Assembly: GCA_013396655.1 (NCBI GenBank)
Contig: WBMV01002769.1
Span: forward strand, 307,878-371,877
Source of the DNA: Campylorhamphus procurvoides
Taxonomy: Eukaryota > Chordata > Aves > Passeriformes > Dendrocolaptidae
Length of the DNA stretch: 64,000 bases
Direction: 5' to 3'
A program made the position numbers and the translations under genes. Position 1 is the first letter of the stretch. Each line of letters starts with the position of its first letter. The notes under the pieces are model-generated. The model was not told the DNA's origin, searched no databases, and worked only from the letters and a program-made list of their open reading frames with translations. Shown here piece after piece: positions 51,360-64,000 of the stretch.

Positions 51360-52090
51360 GTTTTTTAGTGTGGTGCACAGTAAATTAACCACTAAGCACC
51401 CATTAATGCTAATGAGAGCTCCATGGTTAATTTCCTGAGCACTGTGCTGAAAAGATACCTGTAGGTATTGGGTTTAAGCCTGGCTACCATATATTTAGTC
51501 TAATAAAATGTACTGTAAAAAGTGAGCAGACTCACTAATTCAACTATTAAAGCTGTCCTTACAGTGTTACTTACACAAAGCAAGTTAGTCAATCTGCTAA
51601 AGAAAATAAGGTCAATACAGATTAATAGGAGACGTTTTCAAATATGGAGCAGCAAATATATTTGCTTATAAGCGACAAATCAAGTATGCAAAATAAAGCA
51701 CACAATATATTTTAAGCCTGTGATTAAAGATCTTCTTTCCTGCCCTGATAACTGCAGTCATCAGACAAAATGGGACAAATATCTAATGCACAGCACAAAG
51801 CTGTTATAACAGAGTCTGTCATTTCAATCAAAGTTGTATATGCACCATTATTTTTATTGTTAATTCCATTTCAGTGGTGAAAGTCACTTAGCTGAAGTTT
51901 CTATTCTCTTTAAAACTGTATTTTAAATGTTTATGCTTCATGATATAATAACAAATTTCAAGTGGAAGTTGCAGCTGTTACATTCTTAATGACGTATTTC
52001 CAACTCATGCTACAACAGCCATCTCTGATTACACCATCGTTAGCTAAGTTGTCCATAAGATGAAACAATGCTATTAAGCAACAGGATCAG
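51360..52090. promoter_or_regulatory. Possible conserved noncoding element
   Basis: Repeat-free stretch with many regulatory-type words: CATTAATGCTAATGAG near 51401, GATTAATAGG near 51620, a 16-bp palindrome at 51651-51666, ATCAAAG (TCF/LEF-type) near 51827, and TTATTGTTAATT near 51856. No coding frame. Enhancer status is inferred from composition only. Confidence 0.25.
51651..51666. repeat. 16-bp perfect palindrome
   Basis: AGCAAATATATTTGCT is its own reverse complement, with an AT-only centre. It lies inside the candidate conserved block. Two GCAAAT half-sites (octamer-like) face each other, so a dimer-binding site is conceivable, but this is inference. Confidence 0.9.
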
Positions 52091-53040
52091 ATGTCAGGGA
52101 AGTGTTTTGTAATTTCATTAAAATGGAACATAATTTTTCTTCCCATGCATTGGTCAGGACATGTACGACACCAGTCCCACAACCCTTACAATTTAAATAG
52201 ATTTAACTTAATAAAAAATGAAACGCATTTTAAAATATCTTGTTTAGGTATAGATAAATGCTGATTATATTTGTGCAATGGTCATATGGCTGTAATATCT
52301 TTGCCAGCTTTCACTCATTTCTTCATAATTAAACTCTTAATTAATACATATTCTCCTAAATCCTTACTGTTGAATGTATGAGGACAGAAACCCTTAAATG
52401 TGTTGCTCCTTTCCATAGACAGTTCTACCACCACTCAATACTTGTGGTGGATTGGAACTGGCACCCCCATCCTTTAACTCCTAGAGAATTTTGCAACAGA
52501 GAAGGAGAGAAGAAAGCTTTTCAACATTTTGCTTTCATTCTTCTATTGTGTATTTCTTCAGTTACATATATTATAAGTAGATTGTATCTGTTTTCTTCTG
52601 ATTTATCATTCTCTCAGTGCAGAAAAGAAGTGCTGCTATGGAATCTTCAGGAATTGCCCAAAATGCAAGCAAATCCTTGCATTTTATTATTTAATTTTTA
52701 TAGCATAGAACTAGTCACTAATCAGAACTGCTGTGCAGGCAGAGTATAAATGCAGAGTCTCCCCCAAAAAGCTTACAACATAATCTCAACATAGCCTCAC
52801 TAGTGGGTTTCAACTATTGCACATGTCATTCTCTGCTCACTGAAACTGTGGTAGTTCTGCAGCCTGCACAAAGTCTAGAGTAAAAATACTGAATAGACAG
52901 ATTCACTCAGATGAAAATTTGGACAATTATGTCATCAACTCAAAGCAGTTTCAAAGACATCTAATTATGTTTAAATACACTTAAAATTGTACAATTTCTC
53001 TATTAGGTACTAAGTAAAGATGTAGTTATTTCAATAGTAT
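52091..53040. other. Unique noncoding DNA, no gene seen
   Basis: AT-rich. The 123-codon plus-strand frame at 52378-52749 has no recognisable domain and no splice context. Nothing else was noted. Confidence 0.5.
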
Positions 53041-53045
53041 GTTGG
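53041..53045. repeat. Target-site duplication, left copy
   Basis: GTTGG immediately before the LTR, repeated exactly at 53633-53637 immediately after it. A 5-bp duplication is normal for ERV integration. Confidence 0.85.
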
Positions 53046-53632
53046 TGTGCTGGTTTTGGCTAGGAGAAATCTCATTTTCTTCACAGTATCTCGTATCGGG
53101 CTATATTTGGATTTATGCTGAAAATAATGTTGATAACAGAGATGTTTTTGTTACTGCTGAGCAGGGCTTGCACAGTGTCAAGACCTTTTAGGCTTCTCAA
53201 TCCATCCCACCAGCGAGTGGGCTAGGGGTGCACAAGTAGTTGGAAGGGGGCACAGCTGGAACAGGTGGCCCCAGATGACCAGATGGATGTTCCATACCAT
53301 ATGGCATCATGTTTACCTTATAGAGCTGGGACAAGAAGGAAGAATGGAGGGGGCATTGCAGTATTGGCATTTATCTTCCCAAGTCACTTAAACATGATGG
53401 AGCCTGGCTTTCCTGGGGATGGCTGAACACCTGCCTGCCAGCGGGAAGTGGTGAATTAATTCTTTGATTTGCTTTGTTTACGTGTGGCTTTACTTTACTT
53501 GGCACACTGTCTTTAACTCGACCAATGAGTTTTCTCACTTTTACTGTTTTGATTCTCTCCCCAGTCCCAGTCTAGGGGAGTGAATAAGCGGTTGTGTGGG
53601 GCTAAGTTGCTGGCTGGGGTTAAACTACATCC
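53046..53632 (+). mobile_element. Solo LTR (587 bp) of a songbird-type endogenous retrovirus
   Basis: Begins TGTGCTGGTTTTGGCTAGG and ends near GGGGTTAAACTACATCC, matching from memory a very common avian LTR family. Landmarks include CCACCAGCGAGTGGGCTAGG, TTCCATACCATATGGCATC, GCTGAACACCTGCCTGCC and GAGTTTTCTCACTTTTACT. A weakened TATA-like box sits near 53318 (TTATAGAGCTGGG). Flanking GTTGG copies (53041-53045, 53633-53637) show a simple integration followed by LTR-LTR recombination; no internal viral genes remain. The terminal CA has mutated. Confidence 0.85.
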
Positions 53633-53637
53633 GTTGG
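53633..53637. repeat. Target-site duplication, right copy
   Basis: GTTGG, identical to 53041-53045. Confidence 0.85.
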
Positions 53638-54015
53638 ATACACAATCAATATCCTATTGGTCCCAAAGAGGCATTTAGATTACCCTTTAACATGCATTTG
53701 GAGGTGCCCTATTTTTAAAGATTCAGTGTACAAATACTTCAGTGAGAGTGTGAGCTCTTGATTTTCAACATCGTCTCCAAAAGGGTTTTTAATGGGCTTA
53801 TTGGTTAGCAGCTGTTCATGGAACGAACCATCATGGTTTTATGCACATAAAGAATCCTTAGACTTCACATTAATGTCACCCCTTTTAAACTCAGTCATGC
53901 TATTCAGTTTCTCTAATGCACAAACTTAGGGAAGCATACAAAACTACAGGTCTTCCTCTCATGGTAGAAGAAACATATATACAAATATTAAGCACTCAAT
54001 TCTTCTTCCTGGTTC

Positions 54016-54039
54016 CACACCCGCCCCCTTCCCCCCCCC
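54016..54039. repeat. C-rich run
   Basis: Contains runs of five and nine C. Simple sequence; the minus strand is G-rich. Confidence 0.8.
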
Positions 54040-55453
54040 AGTCACATCATTACTTAAGCTATTTCAATTGCAAATGAATGTTTGCTAAATAATTAGATAC
54101 TAAAATACCTTCTTGAGACACCTTTATCTATGTCACAATTTAATTGCTTATAAATTTTTCCATTAGGTTCTTTTCACTTTTTTAAAATATTTCCTTTGCC
54201 ATATTCTTTCTCATACCTGTTTTCTGGTAAGTTAAGCACAAATTAGCCAGTTTTCCTTTCCTTAAGGATCTACAGATCAGCCTCATAATGTTACTTTAAC
54301 TTGTCTTCAAATGTTTTAAACTAGGCATTCAAGGGACTGGTCAAAGTTATGAACTTTACTTTTAAAACACTTAAACTAGTGTTCATCAGATTTTCGCTTT
54401 CAGATCAAAGTGATACAGTACACAGAGCATTTCCATAATGCTGAGGTGCCCTCTGGGAAAAGGAGCCTAGATTTTTTCATGTTAATGCTCATTCATTCTC
54501 TAGATTATGTTGCAAAGCAAAAATTCAGGATGTTAGTCACACTTCAGTTTTCTCACAACAGGTTAGATTTTTCCATGCCTGCATGGAGTGAATATCAATT
54601 ATATACCTAATCCACATATAAAGCTGATTCTCTAGATGTGCAGTAACAAGTATATGTGATCAAAGAGAATTCTATAAGAAAAAAACCCACTAAGAAAATC
54701 AACATTTCTTGTCTGAAACTGTGTCTGTTTCTAAAGACTCTCCAGACCTGTAACAGTAAAGCATAACTATTTTAATAAACATACAGCAAACAGATGATAA
54801 AACACAAGCCTGTGAAAAAGATATTTATGTGCAAGGAGTAAAACAGATTATTCTTCCTACAACAATCTATTTTCAGGATGCTCTAGAGAATCCTAAATAG
54901 TTTATTTTGTTCAGAAGAATAAAAGACAAAATAAAGATGTAGCAATTCTTCTGCTAGAAACATAAACTCAGCGAAGGCTTGACTCTTTCTCAGCAGCACA
55001 TGCTATGTGATTTGATAGCAAAAGAAAAAAAGAATGCTGGCACTTAAAACTGGCAGTATAGCTATTCATTTAAAACCCTGTATCAGATTACCAATACCAT
55101 GTGATGTCTTATATAAAGCTGGATAACATTCATGATCAGTTTGTATCCAGTACAAAGCTCCTCATAAATAAATAGGGCTAGAGGCATATTTTGATGGCAG
55201 AGGGCATCATACTGCTCTGTTCTTATTGAAAGATGGCCCTGGTTTAGTAAAGATATGTTTTGTTGGCAAAAACTCTGCTATCATCTGGTTAAGTGGAAGG
55301 ATGTTCTGACATGAAGCTGAAGCAAACATTTAAGCTTAATCTTGAAGGCAAGTGATTTACTTTGTAGCCTTTCAAGGCTATTTATTTTACAGTACAGCAG
55401 CTTGTTTGCCTGGAATCAGTGTGACTCACAAAATCTTGTTAAAATGGAATATT

Positions 55454-55555
55454 AGGAGGAGGAAAGAGAAAAATAAAAATAAATAAGAAAAAGAAGAAGC
55501 AGAAGGAGTTAGAAGGAGTTAGAAATATAAGTAGAAGAAGAAATAAGGACTTAAG
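55454..55555. repeat. Purine-rich tract with 10-bp tandem duplication
   Basis: Mostly A and G on the plus strand, with AGAAGGAGTT repeated exactly at 55501-55510 and 55511-55520. Low-complexity sequence. Confidence 0.75.
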
Positions 55556-58059
55556 CAAAATGAATGCTAGAGAATGAGAATATATCAAGTAAATATAAAT
55601 TTAACTTTATCTTCCATTTGAACCCTTTAATGAAACTCTTGCTTACTCTGGCCAGCAGTTTCTTTTGCAAATAACTTCATAGGCATCAGTGGGACAATTT
55701 CTGAGAGTTACTGCATTTTTATGTCACTAAGAAGTGGACTACATAGTCTTTCTGATGATAATTAACATAAATGACTGCTGAGTAGTCAGAAGGAAGAGAA
55801 TATATGTTCTATAAACTCAAATATCAGAGTACCAAAAAGAGAGAATAGTATTAACTTACAGGGAACTTAGCATTAATCAGTCTTTTAATACATTTGCATT
55901 TATTTCACACACAAACACACAAATCTCATTTTACATGCTATTTCACCCATTATTTGTCTAAAACGAATTTGATTAATTAAAGGAAATTCTAAGTCTTAGA
56001 CGGTACCTTCCCTTCTGCTTCCCCCAAGTACACCTCTTTTTTTTTTAGCACTAATGAACTGAAAACATGATGTGGCTACCATTTTGAATGGAAGTAACCA
56101 CTAATCTATGAAGATACTACTTAACATAAATACAAGCAGTCAATTCTGCAGCTTTTATCAATGCTTTGATATGCTAGTTCTTACAGTGACCTGATCAGCT
56201 ACCTATTTTTATGTTACACAAATACAACTAAGTCTTTTTCTACAAGTTTAGCCTATCATTTTGTGAAGACATCTTCACTGAATTATCTACATCCTCATAA
56301 AATTTGTCACTAATGTTACAAGAAATCCAACTTTGATAACAACCTCAATTCAGGAAAGATTAGGTAATCATTTATTCTCAAAGTCAGATTTTTGGTAATA
56401 CATATATGTAGCAATGATGGCCTTAAAATTTATCTCATTTGAAAGATATGTTTCATTTCAGATTTCTATATTAATATAAGATGTTACAAGACACTTTCAA
56501 TATGCATTAAGCACCTCCCTAGTCTCACATTTTTCTCAGCTTAGCTTGTTTTATGCCATAGTTTTGCTGTGTAAATGGCTTGCTGTTGTAATACAATGAA
56601 TCAATGGAAGAGTAGATGACAGCTGAGGATCTGTTTTTCCCTTTTCAGCAACTGGTGATAGTGAGATTATCCTTAGAAAGGGTTCCTTTGATGTAGAAGT
56701 TAAAGATGCGTCTGTCACTGCAAGTCAATGGCCAACAGCCATCATTTCTTCATCATTTGTATGTAGGTGTGACAATCTCCATCTGTCTCTGTTGCTAGTT
56801 CCAGAGCAATCACAGGGTTTCGGGAAAAAGTGTAGGTAGATGGAAGAAAGACATAAGACCTGTACAAAGGATGAATTACTCTCTCATCCTCACAGATCAC
56901 AGTATTAACTGGTGGAACAGAGCAGTGAGTGGGACAAATTAAATAATGCCATGTGGAGTCCATTGCTTGCCATGTTGATCTTAGTCATATGCAAAAGTTG
57001 TGCTGTGAGCTTCACATGTGAGGCTGTAAAACAAGTTAAAAACTACTTTTCCTAGAACTGAAAACTACCACAAGAACAGATTTTGAAATAAGTTGTTGGA
57101 CTGCTTACTGGGTTTGGCTGAAGACACTAATCAAGCCCTGTCCATGAGTCACCACTATAGAGAAACAATGCATTCCAGCCAGTTCACAATCTCCCCCTCC
57201 ACATAATTCCATGCCTAAACTCCCCACTGCTGATGAAGAAAGAACGTAAGCACAGGAGAGTTGCATGTGCAGAAGGTTGGTTTCTTTTTTGACAGGACCT
57301 GATGATATCTAACAAAATGAGAAACAGAACTAATGACAACTTCAAGTGTTTAAACAAAATAAAAGAACATTATTCAAATATCTAACAAAAGTTTTCTACA
57401 TATACATTAGTTTTACTCTCTTAAGATTTGTTATTCCAGTATTTGGAGTTTTTTAATATTTGTTTTTCTAGTTTTTCAAACAATCTCTTTATAACTTGAA
57501 TATTTATATATATAGTCATCTGTCTGTACTAGTCTACAAGAAAAAAAAATAGAGGAAACAAAATATATTATTTCCAAAATAGTAGAAAGTGGCACAAATT
57601 ATATTGTCTTACACTGTTTACTCATAAATGAAATACAATTGTTAATTTCTATTTTAACTAGGAGCAGTTATTCAGAATTTAAGTATGCTTCTTGAATGCA
57701 AAAACAGATTAACTTTTAGAAGAAAGTAACTGTAGCACTACTTTATATTTGCAAAAAATCCCTTTGAGCTCTATTCTGGCTACCCCATTTGATGAATTTA
57801 TCATCCATCCTTTTGTTTACTGCTTAAAATTGGAGAAATTCTTTGATTTTTTAAGGAGCAGATATGGAGACTGGTTCAATTGCAACACAAATGAGACCAA
57901 GTCACTCCAACATCTAGGTATAAAGCATTAGAAATACATTAACAATAAAAATAACCTGAAAAGACAGAACAATGTAATAGTATTAAATGATATTTGCAGA
58001 CATAATAGAAAACTGGTGGAGAAGGAAAAACTGCAGTTCATCTATCAGTTAATGCTCAG

Positions 58060-58480
58060 AATCACTCCAGGAGGTGCCAGGTCCAGTAACCTGCAGCGCC
58101 TTTTTCCTGCGAGACCTTAACCATGAAGGATGTCAGTGGAATCCCCCAGTGAGCCAGGGGTGGTGAGGCTGGTCTTTCTAAAGCTCAGACTAAAACATGC
58201 TTAGAGACATCAGGCAGTTAGTGGCTAAGTACATTGGTCTGACCCTGGAAAGTCATGAATAAGGAAAGCCAGTTTATCTGTTTGCAGATGACAGGATCTT
58301 CTGTCTCATGTCCCCAAGGACATGTTATTTCCCAGTTTGAAAGTTCTGCAAAGCTCTTTAGACTTACAGTACCTCTTACAGAAGTGTGAATTCAGTCTTG
58401 GCCAGATAAGGCTGACTCTGTTCAGTATAATGAAAAATCCCTTTAGTTGTGTGCAATTCGGATGCAACCCTGCAGATGCC
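58060..58480 (+). pseudogene. Decayed L1/Tx1-like LINE reverse-transcriptase fragment
   Basis: In the frame starting at 58203 the plus strand reads R-D-I-R-Q, then KYIGLTLESHE, a stop (58260-58262), then GKPVYLFADDRIFCLMSPRT. FADD at 58281-58292 is the reverse-transcriptase catalytic motif. The layout I-R-Q, then IKGI-like, then LFADD, then a PxxSLP-like block fits L1-group LINEs better than CR1. After 58327 similarity shifts to another frame (PSLKVLQSSL). Upstream, around 58068-58110, a weak GxRQxCPLSP-like block may be present. Stops and frameshifts show it is dead. The clade call is from memory and uncertain. Confidence 0.5.
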
Positions 58481-61400
58481 AGGGTAGATGATGACAGCCT
58501 CGTATATTGGCTTGGCTAGTAATCAGGTACTGTCTAGGGAAGGGATATGATGATAATCCACAAGGGAGGGCCATCACATAACAGTTGCCCTTACCATGCT
58601 TCACAGTCAAGAGATTTAGGCTGCATATCCTTGATAGGCATAACTTTGCTATTATGTGCTTCCATCAGCTCAGTCCCCGGGCTCTTCCGTGATTAACTGA
58701 ATAATTCCATTTGCAGGACATGATACCTAGCTCCGTAGTTCTGGGGCACTGTACATTACTGGCACTGAAGTTGGGATAATCACAGATGAATGGTCATGTA
58801 GCTTGTCTACATGATGACATAACCCCTCAGGTCATTATTTGCAGAGGGCTCCAATCAGAAACTCAAACATTGCAATAACCTTAAAGCTAATCTTATCATC
58901 TAACAAACAGACTTTAGTGGAAGAAGATTAATTCTCAGTTCTGGTAAACTTGGATAATATCTCTATTGTTGTCTTGAACTTTGGCTATGAACTCTATAAC
59001 GTTTAAAAAAAATAGAGAAAAAAAGAACATAATATCCTGTCTCTCATGTGATATACCTCTGCACCAATCTCTGCTCTCACCTTAAAATTTATACATTGTC
59101 TTTTACAAATAAAGAGACACTGAAGTTTTGTGGTTGTTTTGAGAAGATGCATTATCCTCACACTGACTGGCAGCAGAGAAAAGCAACTTAGAAAACTGCT
59201 TTTTCATGGAATAGGTGAGCAACAATCTATTAGTAACAAATTGTGATACTTGCACAGCAAATGGAGGGGAAAAATTCAGAACCGTTACACAGCTAATTCA
59301 AATTGAAGGGTATTAAACAGGATTTGCCCACAACTAGCTCGCATATTTTTGCGCTGAATTCTTAAAAATATTCCTTCAAGATGTGTAACTACAATGTTAA
59401 ATTGATGAAACTCTTCCCAATATCATGAAAATAAAGAAAAATAAATTACTTGGGGTGTGAAAGATGATTGCAAAACATACTGCCATGAGATTTTCAAATT
59501 TCAATCATGGTTTGATATTAAATTCAGAGTCAAAAATAGACACATTCCTTGTCAAAAAATGCGCATATGGAGTTTCATCATTGCAATTTGGTTACCTGGT
59601 CTTCGAAAAGGGTAATCAACAGCATTAAAGGTATATGAAAAAAGCAGATATACAAACTACACGAGTATTTGTATATGGACTTCTATATACTTTCTTCTCA
59701 AGATCACAAGTAATATATTCTGGATGTATATTTTATAGTTTGAATTTTTTACAGCAAAGCAGAAATGCCAAATTTAAAGTAGTTGAATGGAAAAATAAAA
59801 TTCTGCCTACTTTCCAATAACGAATATGCCATCAAAATCTCTTCTTTTTGTTATACAGCTTTATTTCAATGTTATAAAGAAGTCTTTCTAGTCATGAAAC
59901 TGTTGCTGATAATTTCTTTTTTATTTATTAAATGATAAATTCTCCCTCCCACACCTTCATTCTCATCCTGCAGAACTCTGATTGGCAGGTTTATCCGTGC
60001 CAGAAACTATCCCTGTTATCCCAGTGTATGATGAAGAATATGTTTCCTTTTCTCACTACCATGATAAGTGCTGACTGCATAATCTTGCTATGTGATATGA
60101 GAAGTTATATACGTGATCTATCTTTCCATAGAGGGTTTAAAAGTGCATGATTGCTTTCTATAGAAATACTTAAAAAACCCCTTTTAACTGTTAGGATTAT
60201 ATATGTTGAAAAAAAAAAGATATTTTTAGAAAAGTGTGGGTTTGATTCTCAAATATCTGTTTCCAATTTTCCACTAATTTGATGTGACTACAATGAAACT
60301 GTGAGCTTCATTTCATGCTTTTCTGTAACAGGCACAAAAATTTGTGAGAGGCAACCTAATGATTTAATGAAATAAATGATCAATACTGAATTGTTCCTTG
60401 TTTATATCACATCTGTGGATGATTAGGTTCACAAATGTTCAAAGGACTTAAAAAATTGCGAGTGCCCTAAGTGTTGTGTTTGTTTTGCTGTTCTGCTGAT
60501 ACAGAAGGCAACATTTCTTGTTCAATAGTAGCCTGTCCTTTTTCCCACATCACACAGTGCCGATGAAGTCAGCAGGAATGGGATGTGCCGCCCAGCTCCA
60601 AGCTGTAGGCCATGGGCCAGCCACAGGCTCCCGCAGCCAAGGCTATGTTTATTGCACCCTGTTTTACAGGGGCCATTGCCTCACTGGGAACAACTTCTGA
60701 TTCGAGTAGAACAGGATCTCAGGTAGTGAGAGATGGGATATTTTTCAAGGGAAATGGTTCTCCTTTTTTATCAAGTATTTTGATACAAGCAAACAAAGCT
60801 AGCAAGCTTGTTCCAAAATGAAGCTCTCAGGCTGAAAGGAGAGGAAGAGCATTTACAATATGGAATTGATCCATTTTAAGCATTCTAGTTGGCAAATATG
60901 TTAGGGAAAAAAAAGAAAAAGAAATCACAGTCTGCAACAGATAATCTGGCATGAATCAGAAACAATATTTTGTAGGTGGACCCAGCACAAAGCAAGGTCC
61001 ATTAGGCTCAAAGGACACTGCAATAGGACAATGGAAGCAGACAGGAAGTCTGCACTAATAAATATACCCATTGGGCTAGTGCCACTGCCTAGCATGGCAT
61101 AGATACATACAGAAGGATTATACACTAAATGGTGCAAACACAGTCCAGTCCATCTGTCATAAACATTAAGTCCAAAGGCCACAGGTGCAGATGGCACTAA
61201 AAAGTAAAAATTACACCCAGACAGAGACCACTTCATATAATATGGAGAAGAAAAAAACAATTCAGGAAAACAAAAGAAAACAAAAAAATCCAGTGATTTA
61301 TTTCCCAGTCAATAAATGTTCTCAAAATGTCCTTGGCAGTCTCTGCTTCTTCCTTTCCCACTGTTATTGTACATGTGCAACATACGTTTTACTTCACAAA

Positions 61401-64000
61401 AGTACTTTGAGCCTTCCAGATCATTTTTTATTCAGTTAAATAGATCTACCAAATCTTTTGATAAAAAGGCAAATAGTTTAAAGTAACATTCAGTTCTTCA
61501 TTTTAATGTGATGAGAATAGAATGTGTTTTCCCTTTGGAGATGGAATGTTAGGCTCCAGGATATCTTGTTTCAGGAATGTTCCCATACTAAAAAGCTTAA
61601 TAAAAAGGTGGACTACGTGCTTCCCTCTCTCAGAGTCCAGAAAAAAACAAAGGAAAGTTTCATATTGTTAAGTTCAAAAAAGCATACTTTAATATCTTTA
61701 ATACATTCACTGTATCTCTCTGGATGATGTGCATAATGGCGGCCACATAGCACAGCACAGCACACACTTTATAGTGGGGTTTAATATTTCATGATTTTCT
61801 TCTTTCACCATTACCACAGGCTAGTAACCAAATATACAGGGATACATGGGATGAGACCACTGGAAAAGGGCTCTAAGAACAGTCTATCCAAGTAAAGAAA
61901 AGCACTCAGATTAAACACTGGAACTTCAGGAATTTGTCTTTAGCTACCAAATCAACTGTATCTCAAACCTGTGGAAGGCAGAATTTCAGGTTTGCTCCTT
62001 TTCAACCATACTTTGATGCAGCTGTAGAACTTGTACAAGCACTTCTCAAGTTGTCAGCAGATTAAAGGAAGGATGCCATTCTTTAGCAACATGTACAGAA
62101 GATTTTTAAATTTATAAGCAAAAGCTTATATATTTGATGTGCTGTTGGATAGTGTTTAACAAAGAAATAAAAGCCATCCAAGAATAAACCCACTGAAAAT
62201 CTTGACAACCCTAGTTTTGTTTCAAAAACACAAGTAGTTTTATTGAAACCAAAATCTCCTAAACTTTTTCTTGCCACATGAATAAGCATTATCTTTCCAT
62301 ACTGTTCAACATTGCCTATTGTGCCTCATTCACTTTGCTGTCCTCCAGAAATCCCTGAAAAAAACTCCTGATGCCTTTGCAATAGCACTAAGATTTGCAA
62401 GCAGGTGAATACGATGTGCTGCATTTTCTCTTTCTTCTGTACGGAGGTTTTGTAACTGAGCAGCTCATGCTATAATCACAGAAATTATTACACATGCTGT
62501 TTCTTTGTTGTGCTTGCAGGCAACTACTGTAAAGATCTAATAATACAGGAATGAGTTGACTGATTGTTATTTCCAAAATATTAAAGAATCATTCAAAAAA
62601 AGCCCTCAAGTTGTACAGTTTTTAATTTTGATGAGGTATATTCCCAATAAACAAGGGTTTGAGTATGGTCTCTGCAAGAGATCACAATGAGCATCACCAA
62701 TGTCATTTTCCTAAAGTCTCACATTAAAACCATTTAGAAAGATTTTGGGTTTTTGTTCCTTTGAGGTTTTTTTAAAGATCAGAAAGTGTACACAGTGACT
62801 TTGAAGACCTGCTCCTTTACCCAATACTAAAGGATTATATTATTTCAGTTGTGGGTTTTGCAATCCAGCTGTGGTGGGCTCCAGTGTCTCATAACCAGAG
62901 CACATTCCCATTTGATTAACAGCTGATTACCTGAAGTTATCTTGATTACCCATGGATTAGAACTAGGTACTTTTACAGCATGCAGTTTCTTAGTGTTTAT
63001 TCCTACAGTGATGCTGCATCAACAGTTGTGACTATGGCTGCTACTACCTGCTCTGCTTCCTCCTGTCCTCAGTGACCAGGAATGACAAGAAGAAACTTCC
63101 TTGCTCATTGACATGGTCTGCTGGTGCAACTGTGGGCAGGCAAGACCTTGCTCTACACGTATCAAGCCAGACAATTCTCATATGGCCACCACAGGAATAA
63201 ATAAATGCGACACCATACCCAGCCTTCCAACAAGGCTTACTTATCATGCTCACTGTGGAGATGCACACAGTATTGAAGTACTCATTTCCTAATAGCTTGA
63301 GACTTAGGCAGAGTTTGTTCCTATTTCCATTCATGCACTGCAACTCCCAAGTAGCCCTGACAGAAGGGTTCCTGTGCCAGGGTGTATGGAATGAATCTAA
63401 AGAGGTTTCAACCATCCATCACTAGCCATTATTGTCCATGCCCTTATTTTCTCATCTTCTTTTGTGCTACTGTGTACCAATAGCAACAACTAATAATGTT
63501 CTTGGTGTTAGTGCTCAGGAAAGTAACGAAGCTTCTGCTTGGGCTCCATCTAAAAAGTTAAATTAACTGAACAGAACATGCTACAACTATCCACGTAAAC
63601 ATGAATGGAAAATAAGAAACTATTGAGAGATAACAGAGTGAGAAGCTAATAAACTATATAGATAGTGTAGTGAAGAATGGTTGGAGTTTGCAGGCGGTAG
63701 GGACACAGTTTATATGATTATTGACCAGACTTCACAGAGAGTTGAAGGGGACCACTGGGGACCTTCTGCTGCAGTCATGCAAGGCCAACAGTGCCCAGGG
63801 AACTGCAATAGAAATTTCCTGCAAGGCCATGAATGCATTAAAAATGGTTTCAGAAATACTGAACTGGCAAAGTGATGGAGCAAACCTGGAATCAGTGGGG
63901 AGCAAGAAAATGGGGCAGGCTGTTTTTTGGAGGGAAACTGAAGTAGGAAACAGTTAATGAGAGAGGTGAAAAGGAATATCTAAAAAAAAATAGGGAGGGG
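58481..64000. other. Unique noncoding DNA, no gene seen
   Basis: AT-rich, with local GC-richer patches (60550-60680, 63020-63250, 63680-63960). Open frames are 123 codons or fewer and unassignable. The last 300 bp (63690-64000) has two overlapping plus-strand frames in different phases that run toward the window edge; neither resembles a known protein. No RNA gene was recognised. Confidence 0.5.

Larger units (their letters stand above)
53638..58059. other. Unique noncoding DNA, no gene seen
   Basis: AT-rich, with open frames of 73 codons or fewer. A C-rich run lies at 54016-54039 and a purine-rich tract at about 55454-55555 with a 10-bp tandem duplication. No gene, RNA or transposon was recognised. 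Confidence 0.55.

Noticed and set aside
52378..52749. 123-codon plus-strand frame
   Set aside because: No recognisable similarity, no splice sites at its edges; consistent with chance in a 64-kb window.
63044..63415. 123-codon minus-strand frame near the right edge
   Set aside because: No domain recognised and another frame is open on the opposite strand; local higher G+C explains it.

Overview
The window looks like vertebrate nuclear DNA, most likely from a bird and probably a songbird. It is AT-rich (by eye about 60-65% A+T) and has no dense gene packing. Its longest recognisable repeats are CR1 LINEs and two solo retroviral LTRs of types I remember as common in passerine genomes. Family names come from memory and were not checked against a repeat library.

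I found no intact protein-coding gene. Every open frame is short (151 codons or fewer). The ones with recognisable content lie inside decayed transposons: reverse-transcriptase remnants, or GC-rich LTR sequence that is open by chance. The window is therefore best read as part of a gene desert or a very large intron. Two short segments have an exon-like layout, with a polypyrimidine tract and AG, an open frame, and a strong GTAAGT donor (23615-23692 and 31713-31782). They are the only hints of host transcribed exons.

Layout. 1-12250: unique noncoding DNA with a perfect 20-bp hairpin (2911-2953), a motif-rich stretch that could be an enhancer (6150-6400) and a 33-T run. 12255-12385: fossil LINE endonuclease fragment. 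13480-16600: two AT-rich, motif-rich stretches that could be conserved elements. 16600-31700: mostly featureless, with a G/T-only tract and the first candidate exon. 31713-31782: second candidate exon. 32528-36885: a CR1 cluster on the minus strand, with one CR1 nested in another and a third split by about 570 bp of unclassified sequence. 40385-40570: older plus-strand CR1-like fragment. 45044-46139: long GC-rich solo LTR with an internal tandem repeat of about 50 bp. 51360-52090: candidate regulatory block with a 16-bp palindrome. 53046-53632: solo LTR with a 5-bp target-site duplication. 58060-58480: decayed L1/Tx1-like reverse-transcriptase fragment. The rest is unique noncoding DNA with microsatellites.

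I saw no new gene system. The observations most worth a check are the two candidate exons, the perfect hairpin, the unclassified insertion inside CR1, the L1-like fossil and the LTR's internal repeats. Conservation calls are pattern-based guesses, because no alignment was possible.
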